From Paenibacillus sp. N3.4 (GTDB lineage Bacteria; Bacillota; Bacilli; Paenibacillales; NBRC-103111), in NCBI RefSeq assembly GCF_008017805.1, contig NZ_VRTT01000043.1:1-64000 (forward strand): a DNA stretch of 64,000 nucleotides. The letters run 5' to 3'. The translations under genes were made by a program, and so were the position numbers. Shown piece by piece: positions 26,339-36,312 of this stretch. Numbering within the stretch: the first letter of the stretch is position 1; each line of letters starts with the position of its first letter. A model generated the notes under the pieces. That model made no database searches. It saw nothing but the letters and a program-made list of their open reading frames with translations, and was not told the origin of the DNA.

Positions 26339-29300
26339 TTGCAAGCTTTAATTCAAGCTTTTTCTGCGGATTCCGACTTTCAAACGATCGTGTCAGGCAT
26401 CAGGTCCGAGATGAAAGAGCAGCTCGTTGCCGGACTTACCGGCTCCTCCAAGCAGGTGATGATTGCAGCTCTTGCGCGAGATTTGACGCGTCCACTTCTC
26501 ATCGTGACCCATAATATGTTTGCTGCTCAAAAAATAGCAGAGGATTTACTAGAATGTCTATCGGCCAATGAAGTGCTGCTCTACCCATCTCAAGAGCTTC
26601 TGACGACAGAAGAAGCGGCTTCCAGCCCCGAGATGCTAGCGCAGCGTATTGACGTTCTGACGAAACTGGCAGGTGGATACCGCGGAATTGTTATTGTTCC
26701 TTTCGCTGGTGTACGCAGATTGCTTCCTCTCAAACAGGTGTTCGAGGATTCCCAGGTCACTGTTAAGGTCGGGGATGCGATTCAACTGGATGAGTTGCTA
26801 AGCCGTTTATCGAGTCTTGGTTACGAGCGCGTGGAGCGGGTCGAGACCAAGGGTGAAATGAGTGTGCGAGGCGGCATATTGGATTTATTTCCATTAACGT
26901 CTGAGCATGCGATACGGATTGAGCTTTTTGATGTTGAGGTGGATTCGATTCGTTCGTTTGATGTGAGCGACCAGCGTTCCATCGATAAATTAGAATCGAT
27001 AACGATTCCTCCATGTCGCGAGATTCAGGCGGATAGAAAGCGATTACATTCTGCTGCCCAGCACGCCTACGAGCTGCTTCAGGCGCAATTGGAGAAGATG
27101 ACGGATCGGGGAGGCAAAGATAAGCTGCTCGAAGGCATCGGACAGGATATTGAGCTCCTTCGTGAAGGACAGACGTTTCCAGGTATTTATAAATATATTT
27201 CACTTCTATACACGGAAAGACAAACTCTTCTGGACTACATGCCCAAAGACTCGGTGCTCATGATTGACGAGCCCGCTCGTTTGCTGGAGACGGCGAAGCA
27301 GCTTGAACGCGACGAAGCTGAGTGGATGATGCATGCTTTGACGGAAGGGAAGAGCTTGCCGGCTTTTGTGTTGTCCAAATCGTATGAGTCTCTGCTGCAC
27401 CGGAGGCCTTTTCCTACGCTGTACTTATCGTTGTTCCTGCGTCAGGTCGCAGGTATTCAGCCGCAAAACATTGTAAACTTCGTTTCGCGTGTCATGCAGA
27501 ATTTCCATGGTCAAATGAATCTGCTGAAAGCAGAGATGGAGCGCTGGAAGAAAAACGGAAGCCAAGTTATTTTGCTCGCGAATGGAGAAGATCGAGCTGA
27601 GCGTGTGCGGCGTGTGCTGCAGGACTATCAAATTGAAGTACCGGAAATTGTAGACGGGAATCTGCAAACAGGCTTTGAGATGCCTTCGATTCATCTGGTC
27701 GTGATCACAGAAGGCGAAATTTTCACACAAAAGCAGCGCAAAGCACGCAAAGTGGAAAAGAAACTGGAGAATGCAGAACGTATCAAGAGCTACCAAGAGC
27801 TTAAGGTAGGCGATTACGTTGTTCACGTGAATCATGGTATCGGGAAGTATGTCGGAATCGGCACATTGGAAGTGGGGGGTATTCATAAGGATTACCTTCA
27901 CATCATGTATGCGGGCGGAGACAAGTTGTCCGTACCCATCGACCAGATTGATCTGATCCAGAAGTATGTAGGTTCCGAAGAAAAGGAACCAAAGGTTTAC
28001 AAGCTCGGCGGGGCTGACTGGGCAAGAGTCAAGAGCAAGGCGCGCGCTTCCGTTAAGGACATTGCCGATGAACTGATCAAGCTTTATGCTGAGCGGCAGG
28101 CAACAACCGGGTATGGGTTCAGCAAAGACAGCTCTTACCAGAATGAATTTGAAGCCATGTTTCCTTATGACGAAACGCGGGATCAACTGCGGGCCATTGA
28201 AGAGATTAAGGTGGATATGGAGAAATCCCGTCCGATGGATCGTTTGCTTTGCGGCGACGTAGGTTACGGCAAGACTGAGGTAGCCGTACGCGCAGCCTTC
28301 AAGGCGGCAATTGACGGCAAACAGGTAGCTGTTTTGGTACCAACGACCATTTTGGCGCAGCAGCATTACGAAACGTTCCGTGAACGGTTCTCGGGCTATC
28401 CGTTCAATGTTAAAGTACTGAGCCGCTTCCGCTCCAAGAAGGAACAGACGGAAGTGATGAAGGGTGTAAAGAAAGGGACGGTTGATGTTGTCATCGGTAC
28501 TCACCGTCTGCTGTCTCAGGACGTGCAGTTCAAGGATCTTGGCTTGCTCATAGTCGATGAGGAACAGCGATTCGGCGTGTCCCACAAAGAGAAGCTAAAA
28601 CGTCTCAAGACCAATGTGGATGTGTTGACGCTGACCGCGACGCCCATACCACGAACTTTGCATATGTCGATGCTCGGCGTAAGGGATTTATCGGTTATCG
28701 AAACGCCGCCGGAAAATCGTTTTCCCGTTCAGACGTATGTGGTTGAATACGGTCCTTCACTGGTTAGAGAGGCCATCGAGCGGGAGCTAGCCCGTGAAGG
28801 TCAGGTCTATTATTTATATAATCGTGTGCAGGGCATTACCCAAATGGCGGATCAAATCGCTATGATGATTCCGGATGCGCGCGTCACCGTCGCTCATGGG
28901 CAGATGGGAGAGCAAGAACTGGAGAAAACGATTCTTGACTTCCTAGATGGTGAGTACGATGTTCTGGTCAGCACGAGTATCATCGAGACCGGAGTCGATA
29001 TTCCGAATGTCAATACGCTAATTGTTCATGATGCGGATAAAATGGGGCTTTCCCAGCTTTACCAGCTCCGTGGGCGTGTAGGCCGTTCTAATCGGGTTGC
29101 CTATGCTTATTTCACATATCAGCGCGATAAAGTGCTTACAGAAGTTGCCGAGAAACGTCTGCAAGCGATTAAAGAGTTTACAGAACTTGGTTCAGGCTTT
29201 AAAATTGCCATGAGGGATTTATCCATCCGCGGCGCGGGCAACCTGCTAGGCGCAGAGCAGCATGGTTTCATCGCTTCGGTAGGGTTTGACTTATATTCCC

Positions 29301-29866
29301 AAATGTTGGCGGAAGAAATTGCAAAGCTGAAACTAGAAATAGATGGAGAAGCTGCTGTGCCGGAACCGGATTGGCATACTTCTATCGATATACAACTGGA
29401 TGCCTACCTGCCATCCGACTACATCTACGACAGCATGCAAAAAATCGAAATTTACAAAAAAGTGGCTGCTATTCGTACCCTCGAAGAAGCTGCGGATCTG
29501 CACGATGAGCTTGTCGATCGCTTTGGAGATCTGCCGCAGGCCGTTTTCAACTTATTGGCAGTAGCTCGTTTAAAAGCATACGGTTCGGAATATCGGATTG
29601 AGACGATCAGCCAAAAAGGGGATGATTACCTAATCAAGGTGCATGTCGACCAGAATAGCAGGGTCGAAGGACAGAAGTTAATCGCCTTGTCCAAAGGATT
29701 TGATGGTCGTATCAAGCTGAACGCTGATCCGCAACTGCATATCGTTATTCGCTGTAAAGGTATGAAGCCAGAAGCTTCCATCGAATTGGTAGAAAGATTT
29801 CTGGTACAATATAAGGATGTTCTGAAAACGAAAGGGGAATTACAGGATGTTGCCAAATCATACTAA
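26339..29866 (+). CDS. mfd: Transcription-repair coupling factor Mfd
   Basis: Removes RNA polymerase stalled at lesions and recruits UvrA. The 1175-residue protein has a UvrB-like N-terminal module, the RNA polymerase interaction domain around residues 490-560 (GDYVVHVNHGIGKYVGI), and a RecG-like translocase with Walker A GDVGYGKT (about 637) and DEEQ box (about 739), then the TRG region. The start is a TTG 9 bases after GGAG. Its end overlaps the next gene by 20 bases. Confidence 0.97.
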   Translation: MQALIQAFSADSDFQTIVSGIRSEMKEQLVAGLTGSSKQVMIAALARDLTRPLLIVTHNMFAAQKIAEDLLECLSANEVLLYPSQELLTTEEAASSPEMLAQRIDVLTKLAGGYRGIVIVPFAGVRRLLPLKQVFEDSQVTVKVGDAIQLDELLSRLSSLGYERVERVETKGEMSVRGGILDLFPLTSEHAIRIELFDVEVDSIRSFDVSDQRSIDKLESITIPPCREIQADRKRLHSAAQHAYELLQAQLEKMTDRGGKDKLLEGIGQDIELLREGQTFPGIYKYISLLYTERQTLLDYMPKDSVLMIDEPARLLETAKQLERDEAEWMMHALTEGKSLPAFVLSKSYESLLHRRPFPTLYLSLFLRQVAGIQPQNIVNFVSRVMQNFHGQMNLLKAEMERWKKNGSQVILLANGEDRAERVRRVLQDYQIEVPEIVDGNLQTGFEMPSIHLVVITEGEIFTQKQRKARKVEKKLENAERIKSYQELKVGDYVVHVNHGIGKYVGIGTLEVGGIHKDYLHIMYAGGDKLSVPIDQIDLIQKYVGSEEKEPKVYKLGGADWARVKSKARASVKDIADELIKLYAERQATTGYGFSKDSSYQNEFEAMFPYDETRDQLRAIEEIKVDMEKSRPMDRLLCGDVGYGKTEVAVRAAFKAAIDGKQVAVLVPTTILAQQHYETFRERFSGYPFNVKVLSRFRSKKEQTEVMKGVKKGTVDVVIGTHRLLSQDVQFKDLGLLIVDEEQRFGVSHKEKLKRLKTNVDVLTLTATPIPRTLHMSMLGVRDLSVIETPPENRFPVQTYVVEYGPSLVREAIERELAREGQVYYLYNRVQGITQMADQIAMMIPDARVTVAHGQMGEQELEKTILDFLDGEYDVLVSTSIIETGVDIPNVNTLIVHDADKMGLSQLYQLRGRVGRSNRVAYAYFTYQRDKVLTEVAEKRLQAIKEFTELGSGFKIAMRDLSIRGAGNLLGAEQHGFIASVGFDLYSQMLAEEIAKLKLEIDGEAAVPEPDWHTSIDIQLDAYLPSDYIYDSMQKIEIYKKVAAIRTLEEAADLHDELVDRFGDLPQAVFNLLAVARLKAYGSEYRIETISQKGDDYLIKVHVDQNSRVEGQKLIALSKGFDGRIKLNADPQLHIVIRCKGMKPEASIELVERFLVQYKDVLKTKGELQDVAKSY

Positions 29867-30941
29867 AAAACAACGGTCATCTTCGAAAAAATGGATCTTA
29901 AGCATGGTGGCATTGCTTGTCGCATTTTCTGTACTAAGTGCGTGTGGCGAGAAAAAGAAGGATGGAGCCGCGGCAACTGCGTCTCCATCCACAACGGCGG
30001 CAACGGGGAAACCTACCGATGTCATTGCTACGTATAAAGAAGGCGGCAAAATTACCCGTGCCGAGTTCGATTCCTTTATCAATGTGAACAAAATGTTCTC
30101 ACCGCAATTAGCGCAATTCATGACAGATCCTGCTTTCCAACAAGACATGCTGAAACAAATGGTCACTTTCCGTGTTCTTTCCGCGAAAGCCGATGATAAA
30201 GTGAAGGCTGATGCAGACAAACAAGTGACCGAGCAAATGAAAGCCATTACTGATTACTTCGGTAAGCAAGAAGGCGGGATGGACAAGCAGTTGAAAGACA
30301 ACGGTATCGCGTTGAAAGATATCGAGTCTTTGATGAAAATGAGTTTCTATACGATGGGCAGCATGGAAGGTAAAGTTAATGATCAAGCTGTTCAAGATGC
30401 TTATAAAGAACAAGCAGCTGCGCATGCTTTTGATGTTGCCACAGTTAGCCACATCTTGATTTCGTTAAAAGATGCAGCAACCCAAAAAGACTTGCGTACC
30501 AAAGATGAAGCTTTGGCTAGAGCTAAAGAAGTAAAAGGGAAATTGGATAAAGGCGGAGATTTTGCGGCGTTGGCAAAAGAATATTCCGACGATCCGGGTT
30601 CTAAAGATAATGGCGGTACGTATAAAGATGCGGATATCAACCAATGGGTACCTGAGTTTAAAGCAGCTGCAAGCACGCTTCCTTTGAACACGGTGAGCGA
30701 TCCTGTTGAATCGTCTTTTGGTTACCACGTGATGAAAGTGGAATCCAGAAGCACGAAACCACTGGATGATACGCTTAAAGCCCAAATTAAGTCGCAATTA
30801 GCGGAGAAATCCCTTTCTGATTTTGCGGAGAAGGAATACCCGAACTTGATTGAAACAAACAACTTGCCGAAACCGGAAGCAAGCCCGGCTCCTGCTGCAA
30901 GTGCACCAGCAAGTCCTGCGGCTAGTCCGGCAGCAAAGTAA
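29847..30941 (+). CDS. Foldase lipoprotein, PrsA-like peptidyl-prolyl isomerase
   Basis: This 364-residue protein has a lipoprotein signal with lipobox LSAC, so it should be anchored on the outer face of the membrane. A SurA-type helical N-terminal domain is followed by a PpiC parvulin domain (residues about 198-292, VSHILISLKDA ... FGYHVMKVE). The C-terminus is a proline-alanine-serine tail (PEASPAPAAS...). It probably helps fold secreted proteins. It overlaps mfd. A second parvulin gene occurs at 53498. Confidence 0.87.
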   Translation: MLPNHTKKQRSSSKKWILSMVALLVAFSVLSACGEKKKDGAAATASPSTTAATGKPTDVIATYKEGGKITRAEFDSFINVNKMFSPQLAQFMTDPAFQQDMLKQMVTFRVLSAKADDKVKADADKQVTEQMKAITDYFGKQEGGMDKQLKDNGIALKDIESLMKMSFYTMGSMEGKVNDQAVQDAYKEQAAAHAFDVATVSHILISLKDAATQKDLRTKDEALARAKEVKGKLDKGGDFAALAKEYSDDPGSKDNGGTYKDADINQWVPEFKAAASTLPLNTVSDPVESSFGYHVMKVESRSTKPLDDTLKAQIKSQLAEKSLSDFAEKEYPNLIETNNLPKPEASPAPAASAPASPAASPAAK

Positions 30942-30949
30942 GAACTTAC

Positions 30950-30980
30950 CAGGATGTCCGATAACGGGCATCCTGTTTTT
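30950..30980 (+). terminator. Intrinsic terminator after the foldase gene
   Basis: CAGGATGTCCG, loop ATAA, CGGGCATCCTG, then TTTTT. Confidence 0.9.
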
Positions 30981-31186
30981 ATTTGTTATTTTTGGACATG
31001 ATAAGTGCAGCAGCGTGAAAGAGCTACATAAGAAATGGTATTAGGTAGAAGCGCCTGCATAGAAGAATGGGAAGTGAAGAATACTATGGATAGAATTCGA
31101 GTATCCTCCAAATCCAGACCTAGAATACAAGATTTCATGCGCCAGTCGTATCTAATTCTTCAGCGGAAAGTGAGGCATCTAGAGGT

Positions 31187-31729
31187 ATGAAAGCAACTGG
31201 AATTGTCCGTCGGATAGATGATTTAGGGAGAGTTGTCATTCCCAAGGAAATACGACGAACCCTCCGCATTCGTGAAGGGGACCCGTTGGAAATTTTCGTA
31301 GATCGTGATGGTGAAGTTATTCTTAAAAAGTATTCACCGATTGGTGAGCTTGGCGATTTTGCCAAGGAGTACGCAGAGTCATTGTTTGAAAGCACGAACC
31401 ATGTCGCGCTAATTTCGGATAGGGACAACATTATTGCTATGGCCGGGGGTTCCAAAAAGGACTATTTTGAAAAATCCGTCGGCTCGATTGTAGAAGCCTG
31501 TATGGAAAATCGCAAAGCCGTTCTCGAAAGCGGGAGCGGTCAGTATGAAATCATTAAAGATGTAAACGAAACGTTTTCCTCTTTCGTGGCGGCGCCCATT
31601 GTTGCAGGAGGCGACCCCATCGGGTCAGTTATCCTAATCAGCAAAGACGATAGTGTCAAAATGGGGAATATGGAAGTGAAGATGGTGGAAACAGCTGCTG
31701 GATTTTTGGCCAAACAAATGGAGCAATAA
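31187..31729 (+). CDS. spoVT: Stage V sporulation protein T (SpoVT)
   Basis: A forespore transcription regulator of 180 residues. The N-terminal AbrB-type DNA-binding domain (residues 1-50, GIVRRIDDLGRVVIPKEIRR) is followed by a GAF-like domain. SpoVT adjusts sigma-G genes in the forespore. Its ATG has only GAGGCATCTAGAGGT upstream. A clear sigma-G promoter was not found in the 200 bp before it. Confidence 0.95.
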   Translation: MKATGIVRRIDDLGRVVIPKEIRRTLRIREGDPLEIFVDRDGEVILKKYSPIGELGDFAKEYAESLFESTNHVALISDRDNIIAMAGGSKKDYFEKSVGSIVEACMENRKAVLESGSGQYEIIKDVNETFSSFVAAPIVAGGDPIGSVILISKDDSVKMGNMEVKMVETAAGFLAKQMEQ

Positions 31730-31745
31730 ATCGAAAACCAAACAT

Positions 31746-31796
31746 AAAGGCTTCCCTTACGGAGATGATGAGCATCTGTAAGCGAAGCTTTTTTTG
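31746..31796 (+). terminator. Intrinsic terminator after spoVT
   Basis: GGCTTC, TTAC and AGATG pair in turn with CATCT, GTAAG and GAAGC, followed by seven T. Confidence 0.85.
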
Positions 31797-31862
31797 TCTG
31801 CCATTGCCGATTTCGTTATAATACGTTTATAAGCATGACAAGCAGACAGAGGAGTAAGCTTT

Positions 31863-33596
31863 ATGGGGAACATTGGCAATGAACATCAAGGGCGCGCAGA
31901 GGAGCTGGGAGGGCACTCGGAGAAACCAAGCACCAAGCTGCTAAAAGGCGCCGCTGTATTAGGGGTTGCTGCCATTCTCTCTAAGCTGTTAGGTACGCTG
32001 CAGAAGATTCCTTTGCAGAATGTCGCAGGTGATACGGCATTTGGTATCTACAATGCGGTATATCCGCTCTATATCCTCATCCTATTTGCCGCTACTGCAG
32101 GCTTTCCGGTAGCTGTTTCTAAATTTGTGGCCGAACGAGCTGTTGTTGGGGATGACAAGGGCGCGAATCGAATCGTTTATGTATCTTCTGGCCTATTAAT
32201 GGGCTCAGGCCTTGTGTTGTTTTTGCTTCTCTACTTCGGTGCAGGGGAAATCGCAAGGTGGATCGGAATTATGCAAACCGAAAAAGGGATCCGCAGTGTC
32301 TCTTTTGCTCTTCTTTTGTCTCCTATTCTTGCAGTGCTTCGCGGCTATTTTCAAGGCTATCAAAATATGGTGCCTACAGCTGTTTCTCAAGTCATTGAAC
32401 AACTCATTAGAGTAATTACGATGGTTGCTTTGCTGCTGTACTTGGTCGCTTTATCGCATGATGAAGAATGGATTGCGGCAGGAGCGACGTTCGGTTCGGT
32501 GACAGGAGCGGGAGCTGGGCTTGTGGTAATGTTCTTGTACTGGCGCAAAGCTCAAAAGCAGCGATTAACAAAGGCTGTGTTGGAGCCATCTTACGAACGC
32601 GTAGACAAAGTAGAAAATAAGGAGATTTCCTCCTGGCAGTGGGCGAAGAAGATTACGGCTTATGCGATTCCGGTTTGTTTGGGCGCTATTGTCGTTCCTC
32701 TACTGACGTTGGTAGATACATTTACCATGCCTCGCTTATTGGAAGCTTCTCATGGCAGTGAGGGCGAAGCTATGCGTCAGTTTGGGCTTTATAACCGAGG
32801 GTTGCCGCTTGTCCAACTCGTTGTTATGATCGCTTCTTCGATGTCGGCTGTACTCGTACCTGCTATAGCTGAAGCCAAAGCCAAAGGGCAGATTGAGCTT
32901 ATTCGCTTTCGAGCAGAGATCGCAGTAAGACTTTCGTGGCTGATTGGACTTGGAGCATCGTTTGGACTTGCTTTCGCGGCCGTGCCGATTAATATCATGC
33001 TGTACAAAAGCAGCGAGTCCAGCTGGACGATGGCCGTGCTGGCCTTCACGGCCTTGTTCAGTACCATGAACGCTGTCTCAGCCAGCGTTCTCCAGGGGGC
33101 CGGCGCGATTCGCACGCCGGCAAAGGCTTTGTTCGTTGCCATCGTGCTGAAAGCACTCGGCAACGTGCTGTTGATGCCCCGCTGGGGCATCGACGGCGCC
33201 GCGCTCAGCGCGGTGATCGCCTATGCCGCTGCGGCGGGGCTGAATCTCGTGCAGCTGCGCCGCAGCACGGGGGTGCGCTTCGCGCTGCGGCCGTACGCCA
33301 TCAGTCCCGCGCTGGGCGTGGGACTGATGGGCGTCTGCCTCGCAGCGCTGCAAGTGCTGGCCAAGCCCGCTGTGGCGGCTTGGCTGCACGTGCCTGAGCG
33401 ATTGTGCGCGAGCGCAATCGCCATGGTGTGCGTAGTCGGCGGCGCTGCCGTCTACGGGCTCGCGCTGCTGCGCAGCGGCAGCATCAGCCGCGAGGAGCTG
33501 CGGCTGATGCCCGAACTGGACCGGAAGCTAAAGCCGGTCCTTGCGAAGCTGAAGCGGACGAAGCGCGGAGTAGACATCCCTGACGAACATACATAA
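31863..33596 (+). CDS. yabM: Polysaccharide/lipid flippase family membrane protein (YabM)
   Basis: A 577-residue protein of the MATE/MurJ/SpoVB superfamily with about 14 membrane segments. Related B. subtilis proteins are SpoVB and Amj/MurJ-type lipid II flippases. It likely moves a lipid-linked wall precursor, but the substrate is not shown. The last third of the gene, about 33000-33590, is markedly G+C-rich compared with the first two-thirds. The ATG follows AGAGGAG. Confidence 0.85.
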   Translation: MGNIGNEHQGRAEELGGHSEKPSTKLLKGAAVLGVAAILSKLLGTLQKIPLQNVAGDTAFGIYNAVYPLYILILFAATAGFPVAVSKFVAERAVVGDDKGANRIVYVSSGLLMGSGLVLFLLLYFGAGEIARWIGIMQTEKGIRSVSFALLLSPILAVLRGYFQGYQNMVPTAVSQVIEQLIRVITMVALLLYLVALSHDEEWIAAGATFGSVTGAGAGLVVMFLYWRKAQKQRLTKAVLEPSYERVDKVENKEISSWQWAKKITAYAIPVCLGAIVVPLLTLVDTFTMPRLLEASHGSEGEAMRQFGLYNRGLPLVQLVVMIASSMSAVLVPAIAEAKAKGQIELIRFRAEIAVRLSWLIGLGASFGLAFAAVPINIMLYKSSESSWTMAVLAFTALFSTMNAVSASVLQGAGAIRTPAKALFVAIVLKALGNVLLMPRWGIDGAALSAVIAYAAAAGLNLVQLRRSTGVRFALRPYAISPALGVGLMGVCLAALQVLAKPAVAAWLHVPERLCASAIAMVCVVGGAAVYGLALLRSGSISREELRLMPELDRKLKPVLAKLKRTKRGVDIPDEHT

Positions 33597-33701
33597 GCTT
33601 GTCTTACAGCACAGTCCCATATATCAAGTGTAATCGTTGTACCAAACAGGATAGCTATTCCGTTTTAAAGCTATTCAATCACATTCAGGAGGTGTCAATT
33701 G

Positions 33702-35222
33702 ATGATTGCAAACAACGCACAAATTACGGTTGTCGGACTCGGTACGGGCGATGAGGACCAGCTGACGCTAGGCGTATGGAAAAAGCTGCAGCAAGCGGTC
33801 AAGTCCCAAGCTTCACTTTATCTGCGCACGATGGATCATCCGATGGTTCATTTATTGGACACGAACCAGATTCCCTATCAAACCTTTGATGCCAACTACA
33901 TGGCTCACCAAAGCTTTGAGCAAGTGTATGCGTCTATTGCTGATCGTTTGATCCAAGCGGCAAAGGAAAGCTCCGCAGAAGTCATTTATGCCGTTCCGGG
34001 TCATCCCATGGTAGCTGAATTTACGGTTCAGCTTCTTAAAGAGCGCTGCCCGGAAGAGGGAATTGCACTGAGCATCATGGGGGGAGAGAGCTTTCTGGAT
34101 CAAGCTTTTATACGTTTCGGGTTTGATCCGATTGATGGTTTTCAACTACTGGATGCGACGAGCTTGAGTCGCTATGCCTTGAATCCTCAGCTGCATACGG
34201 TGATCGGACAAGTCTATGATACATTTACGGCGTCGGATCTTAAAATTAGCCTAATGGAAGCCTATTCCGATGACTACCGTGTAGTGGTCGGCCATTCTTT
34301 GGGTGTGGCGGGTGCTGAGCAGATCATAGAAGTGCCGCTGCATGAGCTTGATCATGTGAAAGGCTACGGAAATCTCTCGCTTGTGTGGGTGCCGAAGAGT
34401 GAGAAGGATCAAGATCTCTATCGCACTTTCGGAAGGCTGCATGAAATTGTACAAATCCTCCGAAGTCCGGAGGGATGTCCTTGGGATCGCGAGCAAACGC
34501 ATGCCAGCCTCCGCAAAAATTTAATTGAAGAAGCGTATGAGGTATTAGAAACAATCGATGAGGATGACCCTGATCATATGTGCGAAGAACTTGGGGATTT
34601 ACTGCTTCAAGTGATGCTGCATGCGCAGATGGAAGAAGAGATCGGCACTTTTACCGTGTATGATGTCATTGCTGGGTTGAATGAGAAGCTTATTCGTCGT
34701 CATCCTCATGTATTTGGTGAAAACAAAGCCGAGGATGCGGACGAAGCTCTAGTGAACTGGAACGCCATGAAGGCAGAAGAGAAGCGTAAGAAGGGAATTG
34801 ATGTTGCGAAGCAATCGGTTCTGGATGGCGTTCCGCGCGATTTGCCCGGGATCATGAAGGCGTTGAAGCTTCAGAAGAAAGCAGCTGCGGTTGGTTTCGA
34901 TTGGTCCGAGGTCGGACAAGTCATAAACAAGGTTGAAGAAGAGATCGCCGAGCTGCGAGAAGCCATCGTCAATGAAGCCGAAGAGGGCTCCCAAGAAAGG
35001 ATTGAGGAGCTGGGGGATGTCCTGTTTTCCATTGTCAATGTGGCGAGATTCCTACAAGTCGATCCGGAGGAAGCGATCTCACAAACCAATCGTAAATTCG
35101 TCCAAAGATTTTCATATATCGAAGAACAGCTGCGTTTAAGAGGGCTTTCTTTTGAACAAACTGGTTTATCAGAGATGGAAATGTACTGGCAAGAAGCAAA
35201 AAAAGTTGCAAAACTTCCGTAA
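33702..35222 (+). CDS. yabN: MazG-type nucleotide pyrophosphohydrolase with SAM-methylase-like N-terminus (YabN)
   Basis: Residues about 1-225 form a tetrapyrrole-methylase-like domain (TVVGLGTGDEDQLTLG). Residues 235-500 contain two MazG modules with LVEE/EELGDLLLQVMLHA and EELGDVLFSIVNVARFL metal sites. It probably cleans up damaged or surplus NTPs; the role of the methylase-like domain is not known. ATG at 33702 follows CAGGAGGTG; a TTG one codon before is less likely. Confidence 0.9.
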   Translation: MIANNAQITVVGLGTGDEDQLTLGVWKKLQQAVKSQASLYLRTMDHPMVHLLDTNQIPYQTFDANYMAHQSFEQVYASIADRLIQAAKESSAEVIYAVPGHPMVAEFTVQLLKERCPEEGIALSIMGGESFLDQAFIRFGFDPIDGFQLLDATSLSRYALNPQLHTVIGQVYDTFTASDLKISLMEAYSDDYRVVVGHSLGVAGAEQIIEVPLHELDHVKGYGNLSLVWVPKSEKDQDLYRTFGRLHEIVQILRSPEGCPWDREQTHASLRKNLIEEAYEVLETIDEDDPDHMCEELGDLLLQVMLHAQMEEEIGTFTVYDVIAGLNEKLIRRHPHVFGENKAEDADEALVNWNAMKAEEKRKKGIDVAKQSVLDGVPRDLPGIMKALKLQKKAAAVGFDWSEVGQVINKVEEEIAELREAIVNEAEEGSQERIEELGDVLFSIVNVARFLQVDPEEAISQTNRKFVQRFSYIEEQLRLRGLSFEQTGLSEMEMYWQEAKKVAKLP

Positions 35223-35348
35223 GATTAGAAGGATTTTGGCGAAAAAAGCAGAATACTAAGTTTGGTGCAAGGTTGAATATGGAAATAATGCTATCTTGGT
35301 ACATAGAAGACTTGATCTTCAAACATTTTTGGGAGGTAAAGAAAACTC

Positions 35349-35621
35349 ATGAACAAAACAGATTTGATTAACAACATCGCAGAAAAAAGCGGGCTGACTA
35401 AGAAAGACGTGGAGGCTGTTCTTAACGGATTCCTTGGGGAAGTCACTGACGCTCTTTCATCCGGAGATAAAGTACAATTGATTGGTTTCGGAACTTTCGA
35501 AACGCGCAAGCGTTCCGGTCGTACAGGCCGTAACCCGCAAACAGGCAACCCAATCGTGATTGCAGAATCCAAAGTGCCTGCTTTCAAAGCAGGCAATAAG
35601 CTTAAAGACGCTGTGAAATAA
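35349..35621 (+). CDS. hup: DNA-binding protein HU
   Basis: A 90-residue HU/IHF family nucleoid protein with MNKTDLINNIAE, the GFGTFETRKRSGRTGRNPQTG beta arm tip and the C-terminal AFKAGNKLKDAVK. The ATG follows GGGAGGTAAAG. In B. subtilis the single HU gene (hbs) is elsewhere; the position here after yabN is a Paenibacillus-like feature. Confidence 0.96.
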   Translation: MNKTDLINNIAEKSGLTKKDVEAVLNGFLGEVTDALSSGDKVQLIGFGTFETRKRSGRTGRNPQTGNPIVIAESKVPAFKAGNKLKDAVK

Positions 35622-35884
35622 TGCGTATTGATAAGTTTCTCAAAGTATCACGTCTGATCAAGCGTCGTACGGTAGCCAAGGATGTGTCCGATCAAGGACG
35701 CGTCTGGATCAATGGCAGAGACGCTAAGGCGAGCACCCACGTGAAAGTCGGAGATGAGCTGTCCATTCAATTCGGTCAGAAAAAAGTCACGATCCGCGTG
35801 GAAGTCCTGACAGAGTCAACCCGCAAGGAAGATGCTGCTCAGATGTATACGCTGATTAAAGAAGAGGCTTTTCAATCCGAATAA
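35621..35884 (+). CDS. rqcP: Ribosome quality control protein RqcP (S4 domain)
   Basis: An 87-residue S4-domain protein (MRIDKFLKVSRLIKRRTVAK), the former YabO/Hsp15 homologue. In B. subtilis RqcP works with RqcH on stalled 50S subunits during alanine tailing. Start and HU stop overlap in TAATG, so the two are translationally linked. A terminator follows. Confidence 0.92.
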   Translation: MRIDKFLKVSRLIKRRTVAKDVSDQGRVWINGRDAKASTHVKVGDELSIQFGQKKVTIRVEVLTESTRKEDAAQMYTLIKEEAFQSE

Positions 35885-35903
35885 ACAAAGGATATTACCG
35901 AAT

Positions 35904-35943
35904 AGTCTAAAATTCCTGAAAGGGGATTTTAGGCTATTTTTTT
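35904..35943 (+). terminator. Intrinsic terminator after rqcP
   Basis: A 13-bp stem with G-U pairs between AGTCTAAAATTCC and GGGGATTTTAGGCT, then seven T. Confidence 0.85.
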
Positions 35944-36027
35944 AAAACTTTTTTTGTTGTTGATTGTCTGTTCTAAAATTGGACATCCCTCCATATCGTA
36001 GTGATAGATGAAGGAGGGGTACAGGTT

Positions 36028-36312
36028 ATGATCGAACCCGTGAAAAACAACAAACGGCAAGAAATTAAAATGCTGAATCGCAAGCTCTTGGAAATCTCCG
36101 GAGTTATGAATGTAGAAAGCTTCGACAGTGAAGAATTCCTCCTTGAAACCGAAATGGGCTACTTGATGATAAAAGGGCAGAATTTGCATATCAAGAACTT
36201 AAGTTTGGAACAAGGATTAGTCGCCATAGAAGGGGTAATTCATGAATTAGCTTATGTGGACGGGAATGCCCAGGAGAAATCCAAGGGTTTTCTAGGTAAG
36301 CTATTTAAGTGA
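36028..36312 (+). CDS. yabP: Spore protein YabP
   Basis: A 94-residue YabP/YqfC-family protein, made under sigma-E in B. subtilis and needed for sporulation in some strains. The ATG at 36028 is preceded by AAGGAGGGGT; a GTG at 36001 lies before that site and is not used. It overlaps yabQ by 4 bases. CATATCGT near 35992 is a weak sigma-E -10 candidate without a good -35. Confidence 0.9.
   Translation: MIEPVKNNKRQEIKMLNRKLLEISGVMNVESFDSEEFLLETEMGYLMIKGQNLHIKNLSLEQGLVAIEGVIHELAYVDGNAQEKSKGFLGKLFK

Noticed and set aside
27425-28585. 386-residue minus-strand frame inside mfd
   Set aside because: It is the complement of a strongly conserved coding stretch of Mfd, shows no recognisable family and has no ribosome site.
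31123-31154. Sigma-G promoter for spoVT (GAATA ... CGTATCTA)
   Set aside because: The spacing is 19-20 bases and the -10 deviates; too weak to list as a feature.
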